Assembly (NCBI RefSeq): GCF_019880635.1
Contig: NZ_JAINVX010000001.1
Span: forward strand, 248,001 to 312,000
DNA: 64,000 nucleotides
From: Hanstruepera marina
Lineage (GTDB): Bacteria > Bacteroidota > Bacteroidia > Flavobacteriales > Flavobacteriaceae
Direction of reading: 5' to 3'
Each line of letters begins with the position of its first letter. Position 1 is the first letter of the stretch. This document shows, in pieces, positions 55,023 to 63,886 of the stretch. The notes under the pieces were generated by a model. That model made no database searches. It was not told the origin of the DNA and saw nothing but the letters and a program-made list of their open reading frames with translations. A program made the translations under genes and the position numbers.

Positions 55023-56357
55023 TTAACGGTTTTGGGAGAGTGGCAAAAATTCTTTTCTAAATTTTACGATAAGCGGTAAACCTCTTGCAATAATCCATAA
55101 CGTAAAAGCCGTAAAAATAGCGTACAACTTGTAATCCATTGAATCCAACCAAAACAATACCGGTACAAAAACTAAAAATGTTGAAAACAGAAGTATGTTT
55201 CGTAATGTTTTCATCTTACCCATGCCTTTAAACATGCCGTCAAAAATAAAGGCCACTGCACATAAGGGTTGCATAGCCAACACTATCCAAAAGACCTTGT
55301 AAAATTCGTTTAAAACAGCTTCGTCCTTTGTAAATAGTGTGCCAATAGGATAGTATATAAATGTACCCAATATTGCCATTGTAATGCCTACTACAATACC
55401 ATATTTAATAAGCTGGTTGCTTAATTTCAACAATTTACCATAATCTTTGGCGCCATATAATTTACCAGAAAGTATATTGCCTGCACTTGCATAGCCATCA
55501 ATAATAAAAGCGCCCAAAAACCAAAGATTAATAGCAATGGTATAAGCAGCAATATATTCCTTGCCGTAACTAGTTGAAAAAGCACTTGCATAATATAGGG
55601 TAACATTAAGAGCTAAAGTTCTAATAAAGAGGTTCATAATCATAAGTAGGAATCGCTTTATTTCGCTGTTAAAAGGCAAACTGAAACGCAAAGGAATTGT
55701 GGTTTTGGTCAACAAATAATAAGCGGAAACCAATGCCATTAATAATTGCGCGATAACACTAGCATAAGCTGCTCCTTTGATATTCATAGCAGGTATAAAG
55801 CCTTCAATACCAAATACTAATATAAAATCCAAAACTATATTTGTTGTTGCGCCAACAATAGCGATTATCATAGGATAAAAGGTGTTTTGCAGCCCTCTAA
55901 AAGTACCGAATACAGCTATTGTGAATAGCGTGAACGGAAATCCAAATACACGAATTCTATAATAGTCCACACTGTAGTCTAATATTAAATGAGAAGCATT
56001 ATAGAGTTTAAAAATGTGTTCCGCTAAAGGATAGGTAATAAGAATAATGAGAATACTTAAAGAAGTAATTATGAAAATGGCTTGAGCTGGTAGGTTTTTT
56101 ACCTTGTCCAAATTGTCGGCACCAACATATTGTGAGACAATGGATGAAATGGCGCTACGCGTTTGCCCCAATACCCAAATGAGCATGGAAATAAATGCGC
56201 CCACTATTCCAACAGCAGCCAAGGATTCGGTTGCGTCTACTGGCATGTTTCCAACTATGGCTGTATCAGTAATTGATAAAATAGGTTCAGACACTCCTGA
56301 AATTAATGCAGGAATGGCCAATTTATTAATATGTTTTAAACTGATGCTTGTACTCAA
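55023..56357 (-). CDS. MATE family efflux transporter
   Basis: 444 residues with 12 membrane helices in two halves. The N-terminal LAIPALISGVSEPILSITDTAIVG is typical of the DinF-like branch. It probably expels cationic compounds using an ion gradient. Its ATG overlaps the stop of the acetyltransferase gene by 4 bases, so the two are coupled. Two mini-protein frames follow. Confidence 0.92.
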   Translation of the reverse strand: MSTSISLKHINKLAIPALISGVSEPILSITDTAIVGNMPVDATESLAAVGIVGAFISMLIWVLGQTRSAISSIVSQYVGADNLDKVKNLPAQAIFIITSLSILIILITYPLAEHIFKLYNASHLILDYSVDYYRIRVFGFPFTLFTIAVFGTFRGLQNTFYPMIIAIVGATTNIVLDFILVFGIEGFIPAMNIKGAAYASVIAQLLMALVSAYYLLTKTTIPLRFSLPFNSEIKRFLLMIMNLFIRTLALNVTLYYASAFSTSYGKEYIAAYTIAINLWFLGAFIIDGYASAGNILSGKLYGAKDYGKLLKLSNQLIKYGIVVGITMAILGTFIYYPIGTLFTKDEAVLNEFYKVFWIVLAMQPLCAVAFIFDGMFKGMGKMKTLRNILLFSTFLVFVPVLFWLDSMDYKLYAIFTAFTLWIIARGLPLIVKFRKEFLPLSQNR

Positions 56358-56854
56358 ATCACTAATTCATAACAATAAAAAGGATGTTCACTTTGATTGG
56401 GAAAATAAACAATCCCTAGTTTTTTGTAACCGCGAATTTCGTAAAACTTTTGGTTTCTTTTGTTCTGCGAAAACGTATCTAATCTTATAGTGGAATAGCT
56501 ATTATCTATTGCTTGTTTTTCGGCAAAGTCCATTAAAGATCGTGCATAACCCTTTCCTTGGTGTTTAGGATGAATGGCCAACCTATGAATATATACACTA
56601 TTATTATTTTCAATTAACCATTGAATTGTTTTGTATTCTTCATCCATAAAAGTTGATATAGCTATACAGCCCACAACTTCATTGTCAATTTCAATAACGT
56701 AAAGCTCTCCTCTTGAAACATCATTTTCAAATGCTTTACGGTTAGGATAAGATGCATTCCATTGATAAATACCATTCTTTATCATAAACAAGGCGCAAGC
56801 ATTTGTAATACCTAATATGGTATCAATATCAAGATTTGTTGCTTTACGAATCAT
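56354..56854 (-). CDS. GNAT family N-acetyltransferase
   Basis: 166 residues. The acetyl-CoA loop is HQGKGYARSLM, preceded by VYIHRLAIHP and followed by DTFSQNKRNQKFYEIRGYKKLG, the usual GNAT order. Substrate unknown. It is the first gene of the run with MATE, with a 4-base overlap. It is divergent from the universal stress protein gene. Confidence 0.92.
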   Translation of the reverse strand: MIRKATNLDIDTILGITNACALFMIKNGIYQWNASYPNRKAFENDVSRGELYVIEIDNEVVGCIAISTFMDEEYKTIQWLIENNNSVYIHRLAIHPKHQGKGYARSLMDFAEKQAIDNSYSTIRLDTFSQNKRNQKFYEIRGYKKLGIVYFPNQSEHPFYCYELVI

Positions 56855-56864
56855 ATTTAATGTT

Positions 56865-56872
56865 TACTTTTG
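56865..56872 (+). promoter_or_regulatory. -7 promoter box of the universal stress protein gene
   Basis: TACTTTTG, exact TAnnTTTG match 38 bases before the ATG at 56911. A GTTG lies 23 bases upstream as a weak -33. Confidence 0.5.
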
Positions 56873-56910
56873 CATAGATTTCTCGTAAATTTAGTTTTAA
56901 ATTATTGATT

Positions 56911-57708
56911 ATGAAGAATATTTTAGTTCCAGTTGGATCATCCAAAAATGCGGTTAGTCATTTACAATATGCAGTTGATTTTGCACAGGCATTTGGAGCC
57001 AAACTGTATGTTGTTCAGGTATATAATGTTTACACCAAAGCAGGAACTATGATTAAAGTAGATCATATTTTAGAACGTGAAAGCTATGAATTTCTTAAAG
57101 TTCATGTCGCTAAAGTTGATACTAAGAATGTTGATGTTGTTATTAAAACGTTTAAAGGGAAATTAGTAGACACCCTTGAATTGGTTTGCCAATCGTTAGA
57201 TATAGATTTAATTATGATTGAGCCGCGAACAAATTCTGTTAAAGATGAAGTGTATTTAGGCAAGACCTCAGGTAAAATTATTAAGCAAACTAATATTCCT
57301 GCACTTATCGTTCCAGAAGGTTTAAAATATAGGCCTATTGTATATATATTAATGGCGTTGAAATCGGCTATTATGAAAAAGCAAGGTGCTTTAACACCAT
57401 TGATTGATATTAAAAACCAATATAAGTCCATAGTAAATTTGTTGTTGGTAAAAACACCTTTCTATAATGAAGGCGATTTTGAAATTAATGAAGCTTTACA
57501 AAGCATTATTACCAATACAACATATTCTGAAAATGCTACAACATTCCAAGGTGTTTTAGAACATTATAAAGATAACGACCCCGATATGTTATGTGTTGTT
57601 AGACGTAAGCGCGGATTTTTCAGTAAATTGTGGGAGAAAAATACTATATTAAAAAAAGATTTTCAAAGTACAACCCTTCCTGTTTTAGTATTAAGCGGGT
57701 TGAAATAA
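56911..57708 (+). CDS. Universal stress protein family
   Basis: 265 residues counting from ATG 56911 (a TTG at 56905 is rejected). The first half is a clear USP domain: ILVPVGSSKNAVSHLQYAVDFA and, after about 110 residues, GKTSGKIIKQTNIPALIVP. The second half is a divergent second domain without a visible nucleotide motif. Usually cytoplasmic and induced in stress. It ends 3 bases before tRNA-Ala, with which it may be co-transcribed. Confidence 0.88.
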   Translation: MKNILVPVGSSKNAVSHLQYAVDFAQAFGAKLYVVQVYNVYTKAGTMIKVDHILERESYEFLKVHVAKVDTKNVDVVIKTFKGKLVDTLELVCQSLDIDLIMIEPRTNSVKDEVYLGKTSGKIIKQTNIPALIVPEGLKYRPIVYILMALKSAIMKKQGALTPLIDIKNQYKSIVNLLLVKTPFYNEGDFEINEALQSIITNTTYSENATTFQGVLEHYKDNDPDMLCVVRRKRGFFSKLWEKNTILKKDFQSTTLPVLVLSGLK

Positions 57709-57711
57709 AAT

Positions 57712-57785
57712 GGGGCATTAGCTCAGTTGGCTAGAGCGCTACGCTGGCAGCGTAGAGGCCATCGGTTCGAATCCGATATGCTCCA
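57712..57785 (+). tRNA. tRNA-Ala (anticodon GGC)
   Basis: A full cloverleaf of 74 nt. Acceptor GGGGCAT/ATGCTCC includes a G3-U70 wobble, the alanine identity pair. Anticodon stem CTACG/CGTAG encloses CTGGCAG, anticodon GGC. TpsiC arm ATCGG/CCGAT. The discriminator is A and no CCA is encoded. Confidence 0.96.
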
Positions 57786-57793
57786 CATGAAAG

Positions 57794-57820
57794 ACCGTTC
57801 TTTTTTAGAACGGTTTTTTT
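57794..57820 (+). terminator. Terminator of tRNA-Ala
   Basis: ACCGTTCT (57794-57801) pairs with AGAACGGT (57807-57814), followed by T residues. It reaches into the stop of the convergent gene. Confidence 0.8.
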
Positions 57821-58352
57821 ATGAGAGTTGTTTTTTTAAAGCAGTAATGGAATTGACATTGTTCAGGTCTTTATTGTCAATTTCATATAAGTCTGCAAAG
57901 GTTGTAAATGTTGTTTTGTCAAAGCGAGTTCTTGTACTCCCTTTAGGATAGAAACGGCGTTTTTTTATAAATTCCTCTTTTGAAATCCAACCGCAAACCG
58001 TTAACATATGTTTGGTTTTGTGATAACTGCAAAAAATATAGATGTTGGTTTTAAAGTAATCTTGGAGTTTTAAAAAATTATTAGTGTAACCAGGCTTTAC
58101 AGATGTTGTTCTTCCCATAGTTTTAATATCAATAGTTTTGTTGGCAAAAACAATATCTACACCATCATCAAAACCCGAAGAGCCATTTACATAACCTTTA
58201 TCAAAGAGTTCCATGACTACTGATTGGCCAATCAAACCAGTAAGTTGTTGCTCCTTGGTTCCATTTGCTGTAAAACGTTTGCCAAAGTCATGCATGGAAA
58301 CCATGGTTTTGCAATGCTCAATCAGTTTTGGTTTTACGGCTATAGTGAACAT
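57819..58352 (-). CDS. Small PD-(D/E)XK nuclease-like protein, unknown
   Basis: 177 residues without a signal or membrane helix. A candidate nuclease core is Glu48 (GQSVVMELF), Asp66 in DDGVDIVFA and Asp75-x-Lys77 in TIDIKTMG, the order of a PD-(D/E)XK active site. Arg and Lys are frequent after it (FIKKRRFYPKGSTRTRF), which suits DNA binding. It starts 5 bases after the AddB-like gene on the same strand. A role in DNA break processing is inferred from this context only. It could instead be a restriction-endonuclease-like DNA-binding protein. Confidence 0.65.
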   Translation of the reverse strand: MFTIAVKPKLIEHCKTMVSMHDFGKRFTANGTKEQQLTGLIGQSVVMELFDKGYVNGSSGFDDGVDIVFANKTIDIKTMGRTTSVKPGYTNNFLKLQDYFKTNIYIFCSYHKTKHMLTVCGWISKEEFIKKRRFYPKGSTRTRFDKTTFTTFADLYEIDNKDLNNVNSITALKKQLS

Positions 58353-58357
58353 AGTTT

Positions 58358-61117
58358 TTAAATCTCTTTTTCTATAAAGGGAACTTTTGGATTACAAATT
58401 TCTATTATGAGTTGTTTAAGTTCTCTAGTGAAGTCAGCTAAAATTTCTTGGTCAATGTATTCTATTTTTTTTGCGTACGAACCCGCTCTATCTTTCTTCG
58501 CGAACTTTAAAAACCCTTGATTTAGATTTTTAAAGGAAATAATTCCAGCTTCTACCTGCTCTTGTGGCTTCTTGTAGGCTTCCATCATAAGGGCATACGA
58601 TAGCACCTGAAATGATTTGCTGTATTTATCATAATCGGTTGTTATATCTTCCCAATTAACAACTTCAACTTTCCCTTTATCTACTTTTCCAGATTTATAG
58701 TCAATAATTCTAATTACACCATTTCTTTTATCTACACGGTCAACAGTTCCTTTAAGAAACACAGGAAAATCAATTTCGGGAAAATCCAATGGTATTTTGT
58801 TCTCCGATTCAATGGCCAGTATTTTAATAGTGTTGCCATTTTTCAAATCGGTTAACTCCAAATCTAAAAAGTTTAAAATATAGCGTTTTGCAATTTCAAA
58901 AATAATTAAATTTTTCCCTTTTGAAATATAGCCTTCCATATACAAGCTTTTAAAATGTCTTGTAACAGTTTCCTCAATTTGAGGCTTCATGAGTTCAACA
59001 TCTTGAACGTGTATTTCAAGACCAACAAAAGGGGCGTAAAAATCTTCAAGGGTATTATGTATAACGGTTCCTAAAGTATTAGCCGCAATGGTTTCCTCAA
59101 CATCATCATACTCCTTTATTTTCAATATTTTTTTATAATAAAAGTCTAAAGGGTTTCTAACATAAGTTGTTAGAGATGATGGAGAAAAGCCATCTTCGGA
59201 AATTTGTTTTAGGCGACTTAAGACATCTGGTGTTTTGTAAATTTTGTTTGGGTCTTTTTTTGTTTTTGGAACTTTAGGAGCGACTAAACTATGTTTTATG
59301 TTGTGTATATTTTCTATTTCAAGTTGCTTAATGAATCTGCTTTTTTCACCTCCAGAGAGGGTATCAATTTCAGTATTATATAAGATAAACACATTTTTAG
59401 CACGATTTAATATCTTATAAAAATGATACGCATAAATAGCATCCTTTTCTTTATAAGTAGGAAGCTTGTTTTCTACTTTAACATCAAAAGGGATAAATGA
59501 ATTTTGGGTTTTCCCTGAAGGCAAAATACCTTCATTTACTGATGAAATAATTACCGTTTCAAAATCTAAAACGCGACTTTCTAACATGCCCATTATCTGT
59601 AAGCCTTCAAGAGGCTCCCCTTTAAAGTCTAAAGTTTCTGAACTCAACAACTCATTATAAACACTATGTAATGTGCCGATATCGTTTACGTAGTTATGAG
59701 ATTCATTAAGTTGCTCAATTTCGTTGAACAACTCATGAAATCGAAATAAATATTCTAAAGCTAATACATGGTCTTGTTTATTGTTTTTGAAACTTGATTT
59801 TATTAATAAAATAAGGTCTTGGCATTTTTGTAAACCAGTTTTTGCGTTGTCCTGCCAAAAACTAAACAGAACAGAAATAATATGCTCATTTTTAGGAGAT
59901 AGTTTTTGGAGTCGCTCTTCATCTAAATAAACTATGTTATTTGATTGAATAGTATATATTATTTCTGAAACTTTATTAGAATTCCCTACATTAAATAATG
60001 GATTTACAAACTCATGAGAAAGGATGCTAATAATATCTTTATAATAGAATGAAGCACTTTTTTTCTTTTGAATAGAGAATAGCTTTTCAAAAAGAGAAGC
60101 TAAAGGGACTGTTTTTAATTCTAATCCCATTGTGACATTTAGAGCGTTTACATTTTTTGGTATAGAGTTAAGCACAGGTAATAATAAGGTTTCATCTGAA
60201 AGAATTATGGCTGTACTATTCAATGAATTATTTGATTTTTGTAGATCACTTAAAATGGTTCCTATATATTTGGCTTGACCTACGTTTTTAGGGATGCCAT
60301 AGACTTGGATGTTTTTCTCTTTTGAATAATTATTTGATACCCAATTAAAAGGCTTGTTTTTAAAGAAATTCCATTTTCTTGAGTACTGCTTAATAAATAA
60401 AGCAACATCATGATTTTTTGACTCGTAAAATACGTGGTCTATATCCCAATATATATATCCTAAATCATTTTGAAGTATTTCTTGTATTATAGTTTCTTCA
60501 GCCGTGTTTAATGCATTAAACCCTAAAAACACGTGTTTTTTTGTTGAACTGTTTTCAATATAACTTTGAATATTCTCTACAGCTTCTCTGTAAATTAAAC
60601 CTTGATAAGCTTTACCTTCTGAAATTAAAGCGTCCTTAAATTCAAAATAGTAATTTTTTAGACGTTTCCAGAATGTCAAATAGCGGTTAATAAGTTCTGT
60701 TTTATTGGATTCTACAGACCAATGATTAACTTCTTTAATGGCGCTTAAATAATCGAAAATATTATTTTGAGGGATTAGGTGTCGATCAATTTCATTAAAA
60801 TCTTGAATTAAAACTTGAGCCCATTTTGAAAACTCTTCAAATGAATAAACGTTATTAGTTGTATGGACTTTAAGGTAGCTTTTATAGAAGTTAAAAAGCA
60901 ATTCTATATTTGAAACTGATTTTAAATCGGAGAGCTCTTCAACAAATTCTTCAATGCTGTATATAGATGGTGAAAAAACAGGCTGCTCTATGGATTGAGA
61001 GATATAGTATTTTAAAAATGTGCCTGCGCGTTTACTTGGAAGAATAAAGACTAACTCTGAAAATTCGAGTTTTTTACGTTTTAAATCATTTAGTACATCT
61101 TCAATAAACGTTGTCAT
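58358..61117 (-). CDS. AddB-like PD-(D/E)XK nuclease family protein
   Basis: 919 residues. The N-terminus holds a degenerate helicase loop (FILPSKRAGTFLKYYI) as in AddB/RecC-type proteins. The C-terminal nuclease shows GTVDRVDKRNG, IIDYKSGK and QVLSYALMME (Asp, Asp-x-Lys and Gln/Tyr motifs). It probably works as one subunit of a double-strand-break helicase-nuclease. The frame at the right edge of the window is likely the partner. It lies next to the OmpA/TSP3 gene as in other flavobacteria, as I recall. Confidence 0.88.
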   Translation of the reverse strand: MTTFIEDVLNDLKRKKLEFSELVFILPSKRAGTFLKYYISQSIEQPVFSPSIYSIEEFVEELSDLKSVSNIELLFNFYKSYLKVHTTNNVYSFEEFSKWAQVLIQDFNEIDRHLIPQNNIFDYLSAIKEVNHWSVESNKTELINRYLTFWKRLKNYYFEFKDALISEGKAYQGLIYREAVENIQSYIENSSTKKHVFLGFNALNTAEETIIQEILQNDLGYIYWDIDHVFYESKNHDVALFIKQYSRKWNFFKNKPFNWVSNNYSKEKNIQVYGIPKNVGQAKYIGTILSDLQKSNNSLNSTAIILSDETLLLPVLNSIPKNVNALNVTMGLELKTVPLASLFEKLFSIQKKKSASFYYKDIISILSHEFVNPLFNVGNSNKVSEIIYTIQSNNIVYLDEERLQKLSPKNEHIISVLFSFWQDNAKTGLQKCQDLILLIKSSFKNNKQDHVLALEYLFRFHELFNEIEQLNESHNYVNDIGTLHSVYNELLSSETLDFKGEPLEGLQIMGMLESRVLDFETVIISSVNEGILPSGKTQNSFIPFDVKVENKLPTYKEKDAIYAYHFYKILNRAKNVFILYNTEIDTLSGGEKSRFIKQLEIENIHNIKHSLVAPKVPKTKKDPNKIYKTPDVLSRLKQISEDGFSPSSLTTYVRNPLDFYYKKILKIKEYDDVEETIAANTLGTVIHNTLEDFYAPFVGLEIHVQDVELMKPQIEETVTRHFKSLYMEGYISKGKNLIIFEIAKRYILNFLDLELTDLKNGNTIKILAIESENKIPLDFPEIDFPVFLKGTVDRVDKRNGVIRIIDYKSGKVDKGKVEVVNWEDITTDYDKYSKSFQVLSYALMMEAYKKPQEQVEAGIISFKNLNQGFLKFAKKDRAGSYAKKIEYIDQEILADFTRELKQLIIEICNPKVPFIEKEI

Positions 61118-61124
61118 ATTATAA

Positions 61125-61159
61125 AAATAAAAAACGCCTCGAAATATCGAGGCGTTTTT
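61125..61159 (-). terminator. Terminator of the OmpA/TSP3 gene
   Basis: AAAACGCCTCGA (61131-61142) pairs perfectly with TCGAGGCGTTTT (61147-61158) around AATA; a T-run follows on the minus strand. Confidence 0.9.
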
Positions 61160-61179
61160 CTATAAATTAAGTTGATTAA

Positions 61180-62544
61180 TTATTTAATTAAATTAATTTC
61201 AACTCTTCTGTTATTAGCTCTACCAGCTCTAGTCTTGTTAGAATCAATTGGTCTTGACTCACCGTAACCTGCATGCTCTAATCTGTTAGAAGCAATTCCG
61301 TTTGTGATTAGGTAATTCATAACAGAACTAGCTCTTTCTTTAGAAAGTTTTTCATTAGTAGCTTCACTACCAACGCTATCTGTATGACCTTCAATCATGA
61401 ATCTTGCATTAGGATATTCTTTTAAGATATCAATGATGTTTTGTAATACTTCAGCTGAAGAATCTTTAATAGTTGATTTACCTGTATCGAATAAGATAGT
61501 TTTAGCGTAAGCATTTAAAGCTTTCTTAACAGCTTCAGTTACTTCAGGACATCCGTTGTTAGCAACTGTACCAACTTTGTCTGGACATAAGTCATCTTTG
61601 TCTGGAACACCGTCACCATCTCTGTCTGGCCAAGGGCAACCTTTGTTAGCTGCAGGACCAGCAACAGTTGGGCACTCATCATCTTTATCAGCAACACCGT
61701 CACCATCTGAATCTGGGCAACCATTTAATTCTTTAGGACCAGCTTCTGTTGGACAAGCATCATCTTTGTCTGGAATACCATCACCATCAGTATCAGGACA
61801 ACCATTGAATTCAGCAGGACCAGCTTCGTTTGGACAAGAATCTTTACTATCTTCTATACCATCACCATCAGTATCAGGACAACCGTTAAATTCAGCTAAA
61901 CCAAATACTTCTGGACAAGCATCGTCTTTATCATAAATGCCATCACCATCAGTATCTTTTCCACCAAACTGAACAGTAACACCTACAGTGTGTTGGAAGT
62001 GAGTAGATAAGTAATCTTCGAATGCATGCTTATAAGCAGATTGAGCAGTAAGACCAATATTTTCTGTAATCCAGAAATTGATACCAATAGTACCATTTAA
62101 TGTTCCAGCTCCAATTGAGTCAACCCAAGTGTAACCACCACCAACTCCTAAATAAGGATCTAGCCATGAATTATTAATCATTGAGCCAAACTTGTACATA
62201 ACAACACCGTCTAAACCAAAATAAGAAGCTCCATTGTAAGTAGTGTCATCATCACCAAAATAATCTATTTTGTTGATAGAAGCAGTAGCACCTACAGTAA
62301 AACCACTATTGATATAACGATAAACTGAAAGTGTAGATAATGAAGGTAAAATATTCCAATGGTCTTCAGCATTAAAATACTCATCTAAAAAGTCACCTAG
62401 TGGAGGATCTTCACCAGTTGGATAGAAATCAACCGCGTTTATTCCAAAGGTAACAGCCCAAGGGTTGTTTTCATCTTGTGCGTAAGTGTTGCTTAAACCT
62501 AACATAAGCAACAAAGCGAACAATAATCTGCTAAGATTTTTCAT
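61180..62544 (-). CDS. OmpA family outer-membrane protein with thrombospondin type 3 repeats
   Basis: 454 residues counting from ATG 62544; the frame opens with a TTG 6 bases earlier. Signal peptide ending NTYAQ; an 8-strand beta-barrel-like part (about 25-200); five calcium-binding TSP3 repeats of the type [15 protein letters not shown] (about 200-335); and an OmpA C-terminal domain ([35 protein letters not shown]). It anchors the outer membrane to peptidoglycan and is probably abundant, given a strong promoter with a long leader. Confidence 0.95.
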   Translation of the reverse strand: MKNLSRLLFALLLMLGLSNTYAQDENNPWAVTFGINAVDFYPTGEDPPLGDFLDEYFNAEDHWNILPSLSTLSVYRYINSGFTVGATASINKIDYFGDDDTTYNGASYFGLDGVVMYKFGSMINNSWLDPYLGVGGGYTWVDSIGAGTLNGTIGINFWITENIGLTAQSAYKHAFEDYLSTHFQHTVGVTVQFGGKDTDGDGIYDKDDACPEVFGLAEFNGCPDTDGDGIEDSKDSCPNEAGPAEFNGCPDTDGDGIPDKDDACPTEAGPKELNGCPDSDGDGVADKDDECPTVAGPAANKGCPWPDRDGDGVPDKDDLCPDKVGTVANNGCPEVTEAVKKALNAYAKTILFDTGKSTIKDSSAEVLQNIIDILKEYPNARFMIEGHTDSVGSEATNEKLSKERASSVMNYLITNGIASNRLEHAGYGESRPIDSNKTRAGRANNRRVEINLIK

Positions 62545-62579
62545 ATTCAAAAATTTAATTTTTAAGTGTTAATTGTAAG

Positions 62580-62610
62580 CAAAAGTAAGTTGTTAAATAT
62601 TATTAACAAA
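62580..62610 (-). promoter_or_regulatory. Full promoter of the OmpA/TSP3 gene
   Basis: On the minus strand, -33 TTTG (62607-62610), a 19-base spacer and -7 TACTTTTG (62580-62587). This is a perfect match to the Bacteroidota consensus and the best promoter in the window. The leader is about 30 bases. Confidence 0.75.
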
Positions 62611-62669
62611 GACAAATATAGAAAAATATTGGATATTTCCCCTAAAATGTAGCACTTTGTCAAAAAAAA

Positions 62670-63863
62670 TCAAATAATTTCTAAAGCCTTTCCAACTTTT
62701 TTAAAAGCGGCAATTGCTTTGTCAAGATGTGTTTTATTATGGGCTGCTGAAAGTTGAACTCGTATTCTTGCTTTTTCTTTTGGGACAACTGGAAAAAAGA
62801 AGCCAATAACATATATGCCTTCGTCTAACAACATATTAGCCATGGTCTGTGAGAGCTTTGCATCGTAAAGCATGATGGGCACAATGGCAGAATCACCATC
62901 AATAATATCAAAGCCGGCAGTTTGCATTTCGGATTTAAAGTAGTTGGTATTCCATTCTAACTTGTCTCGCAATGACGTGTCATTTTTTAACAAATCGAAT
63001 ACTTTTATGGATGCACCAACAATTGCAGGGGCCAAAGAGTTTGAAAACAAGTAAGGTCTTGAGCGCTGTCTTAACATTTCAATAATCTCTTTCTTGCCTG
63101 TGGTGTAGCCTCCCATAGCCCCACCCAATGCTTTTCCTAATGTTCCGGTAATGATATCTATTCGGGCCATCACTCCTTTTTCTTCTAATGTTCCACGACC
63201 TGTTTCGCCAATAAACCCGGCAGCGTGGCACTCGTCTATCATGACTAATGCATCATATTTATCGGCTAAATCGCAAATCTGATCTAAAGGTGCTACTAGA
63301 CCATCCATAGAAAAGACACCATCAGTAACTATAATTTTAAATCGAGCACCATTTTTGTTGGCTTCAACAAGCTGTTTTTCCAAATCAGCCATGTCGTTAT
63401 TTTGATAACGATAGCGCGCTGCCTTACACAAGCGAACACCATCGATAATTGAAGCGTGATTTAAGGAGTCTGAAATAATAGCATCTTCAGGGCCCAATAA
63501 CGGTTCAAAAACACCGCCATTGGCATCAAAAGCAGCTGCGTAAAGAATGGTATCTTCGGTTCCATAAAAATCGGCGATTTTACTTTCAAGTTCTTTGTGA
63601 ATATCTTGTGTTCCGCAAATAAAACGAACCGAAGACATCCCAAAGCCATGGGTGTCCATAACGTCTTTTGCAGCTTGAATAACTTCGGGGTGAGCAGATA
63701 ATCCTAAATAATTGTTGGCACAAAAATTCAATACTTTTTCGCCAGTATTTAATGTGATTTCTGCTCCTTGTGCTGATGTAATTATGCGTTCGGTTTTAAA
63801 TAAACCATTATCTTTTATGGCTTGTAATTCGTTTTCTAAATGTTCTTGTATTTTGCCGTACAT
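62670..63863 (-). CDS. kbl: Glycine C-acetyltransferase (2-amino-3-ketobutyrate CoA ligase)
   Basis: 397 residues counting from ATG 63863; an in-frame start at 63881 would sit inside the -7 box. PLP fold type I: PLP lysine Lys244 in GTLGKALGG, Asp210-Glu-Cys-His213 in [10 protein letters not shown] and His136 in SLNHASII. It cleaves 2-amino-3-ketobutyrate with CoA to glycine and acetyl-CoA in threonine breakdown. Related synthases (serine palmitoyltransferase, BioF) look similar, but the N-terminal [15 protein letters not shown] fits Kbl. Confidence 0.93.
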   Translation of the reverse strand: MYGKIQEHLENELQAIKDNGLFKTERIITSAQGAEITLNTGEKVLNFCANNYLGLSAHPEVIQAAKDVMDTHGFGMSSVRFICGTQDIHKELESKIADFYGTEDTILYAAAFDANGGVFEPLLGPEDAIISDSLNHASIIDGVRLCKAARYRYQNNDMADLEKQLVEANKNGARFKIIVTDGVFSMDGLVAPLDQICDLADKYDALVMIDECHAAGFIGETGRGTLEEKGVMARIDIITGTLGKALGGAMGGYTTGKKEIIEMLRQRSRPYLFSNSLAPAIVGASIKVFDLLKNDTSLRDKLEWNTNYFKSEMQTAGFDIIDGDSAIVPIMLYDAKLSQTMANMLLDEGIYVIGFFFPVVPKEKARIRVQLSAAHNKTHLDKAIAAFKKVGKALEII

Positions 63864-63878
63864 GAGTTTTGTTTTTTG

Positions 63879-63886
63879 CAAATTTA
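63879..63886 (-). promoter_or_regulatory. -7 promoter box of kbl
   Basis: TAAATTTG on the minus strand, exact TAnnTTTG match 15 bases before the ATG. Its first three bases are the TAA stop of the upstream frame. Confidence 0.55.

Noticed and set aside
61556-61936. A 126-residue plus-strand frame rich in Ser/Gly/Pro repeats, and regular short repeats in the DNA
   Set aside because: It is the antisense of the TSP3 repeats of the OmpA gene. The repeats encode the TSP3 units and are not a CRISPR array.
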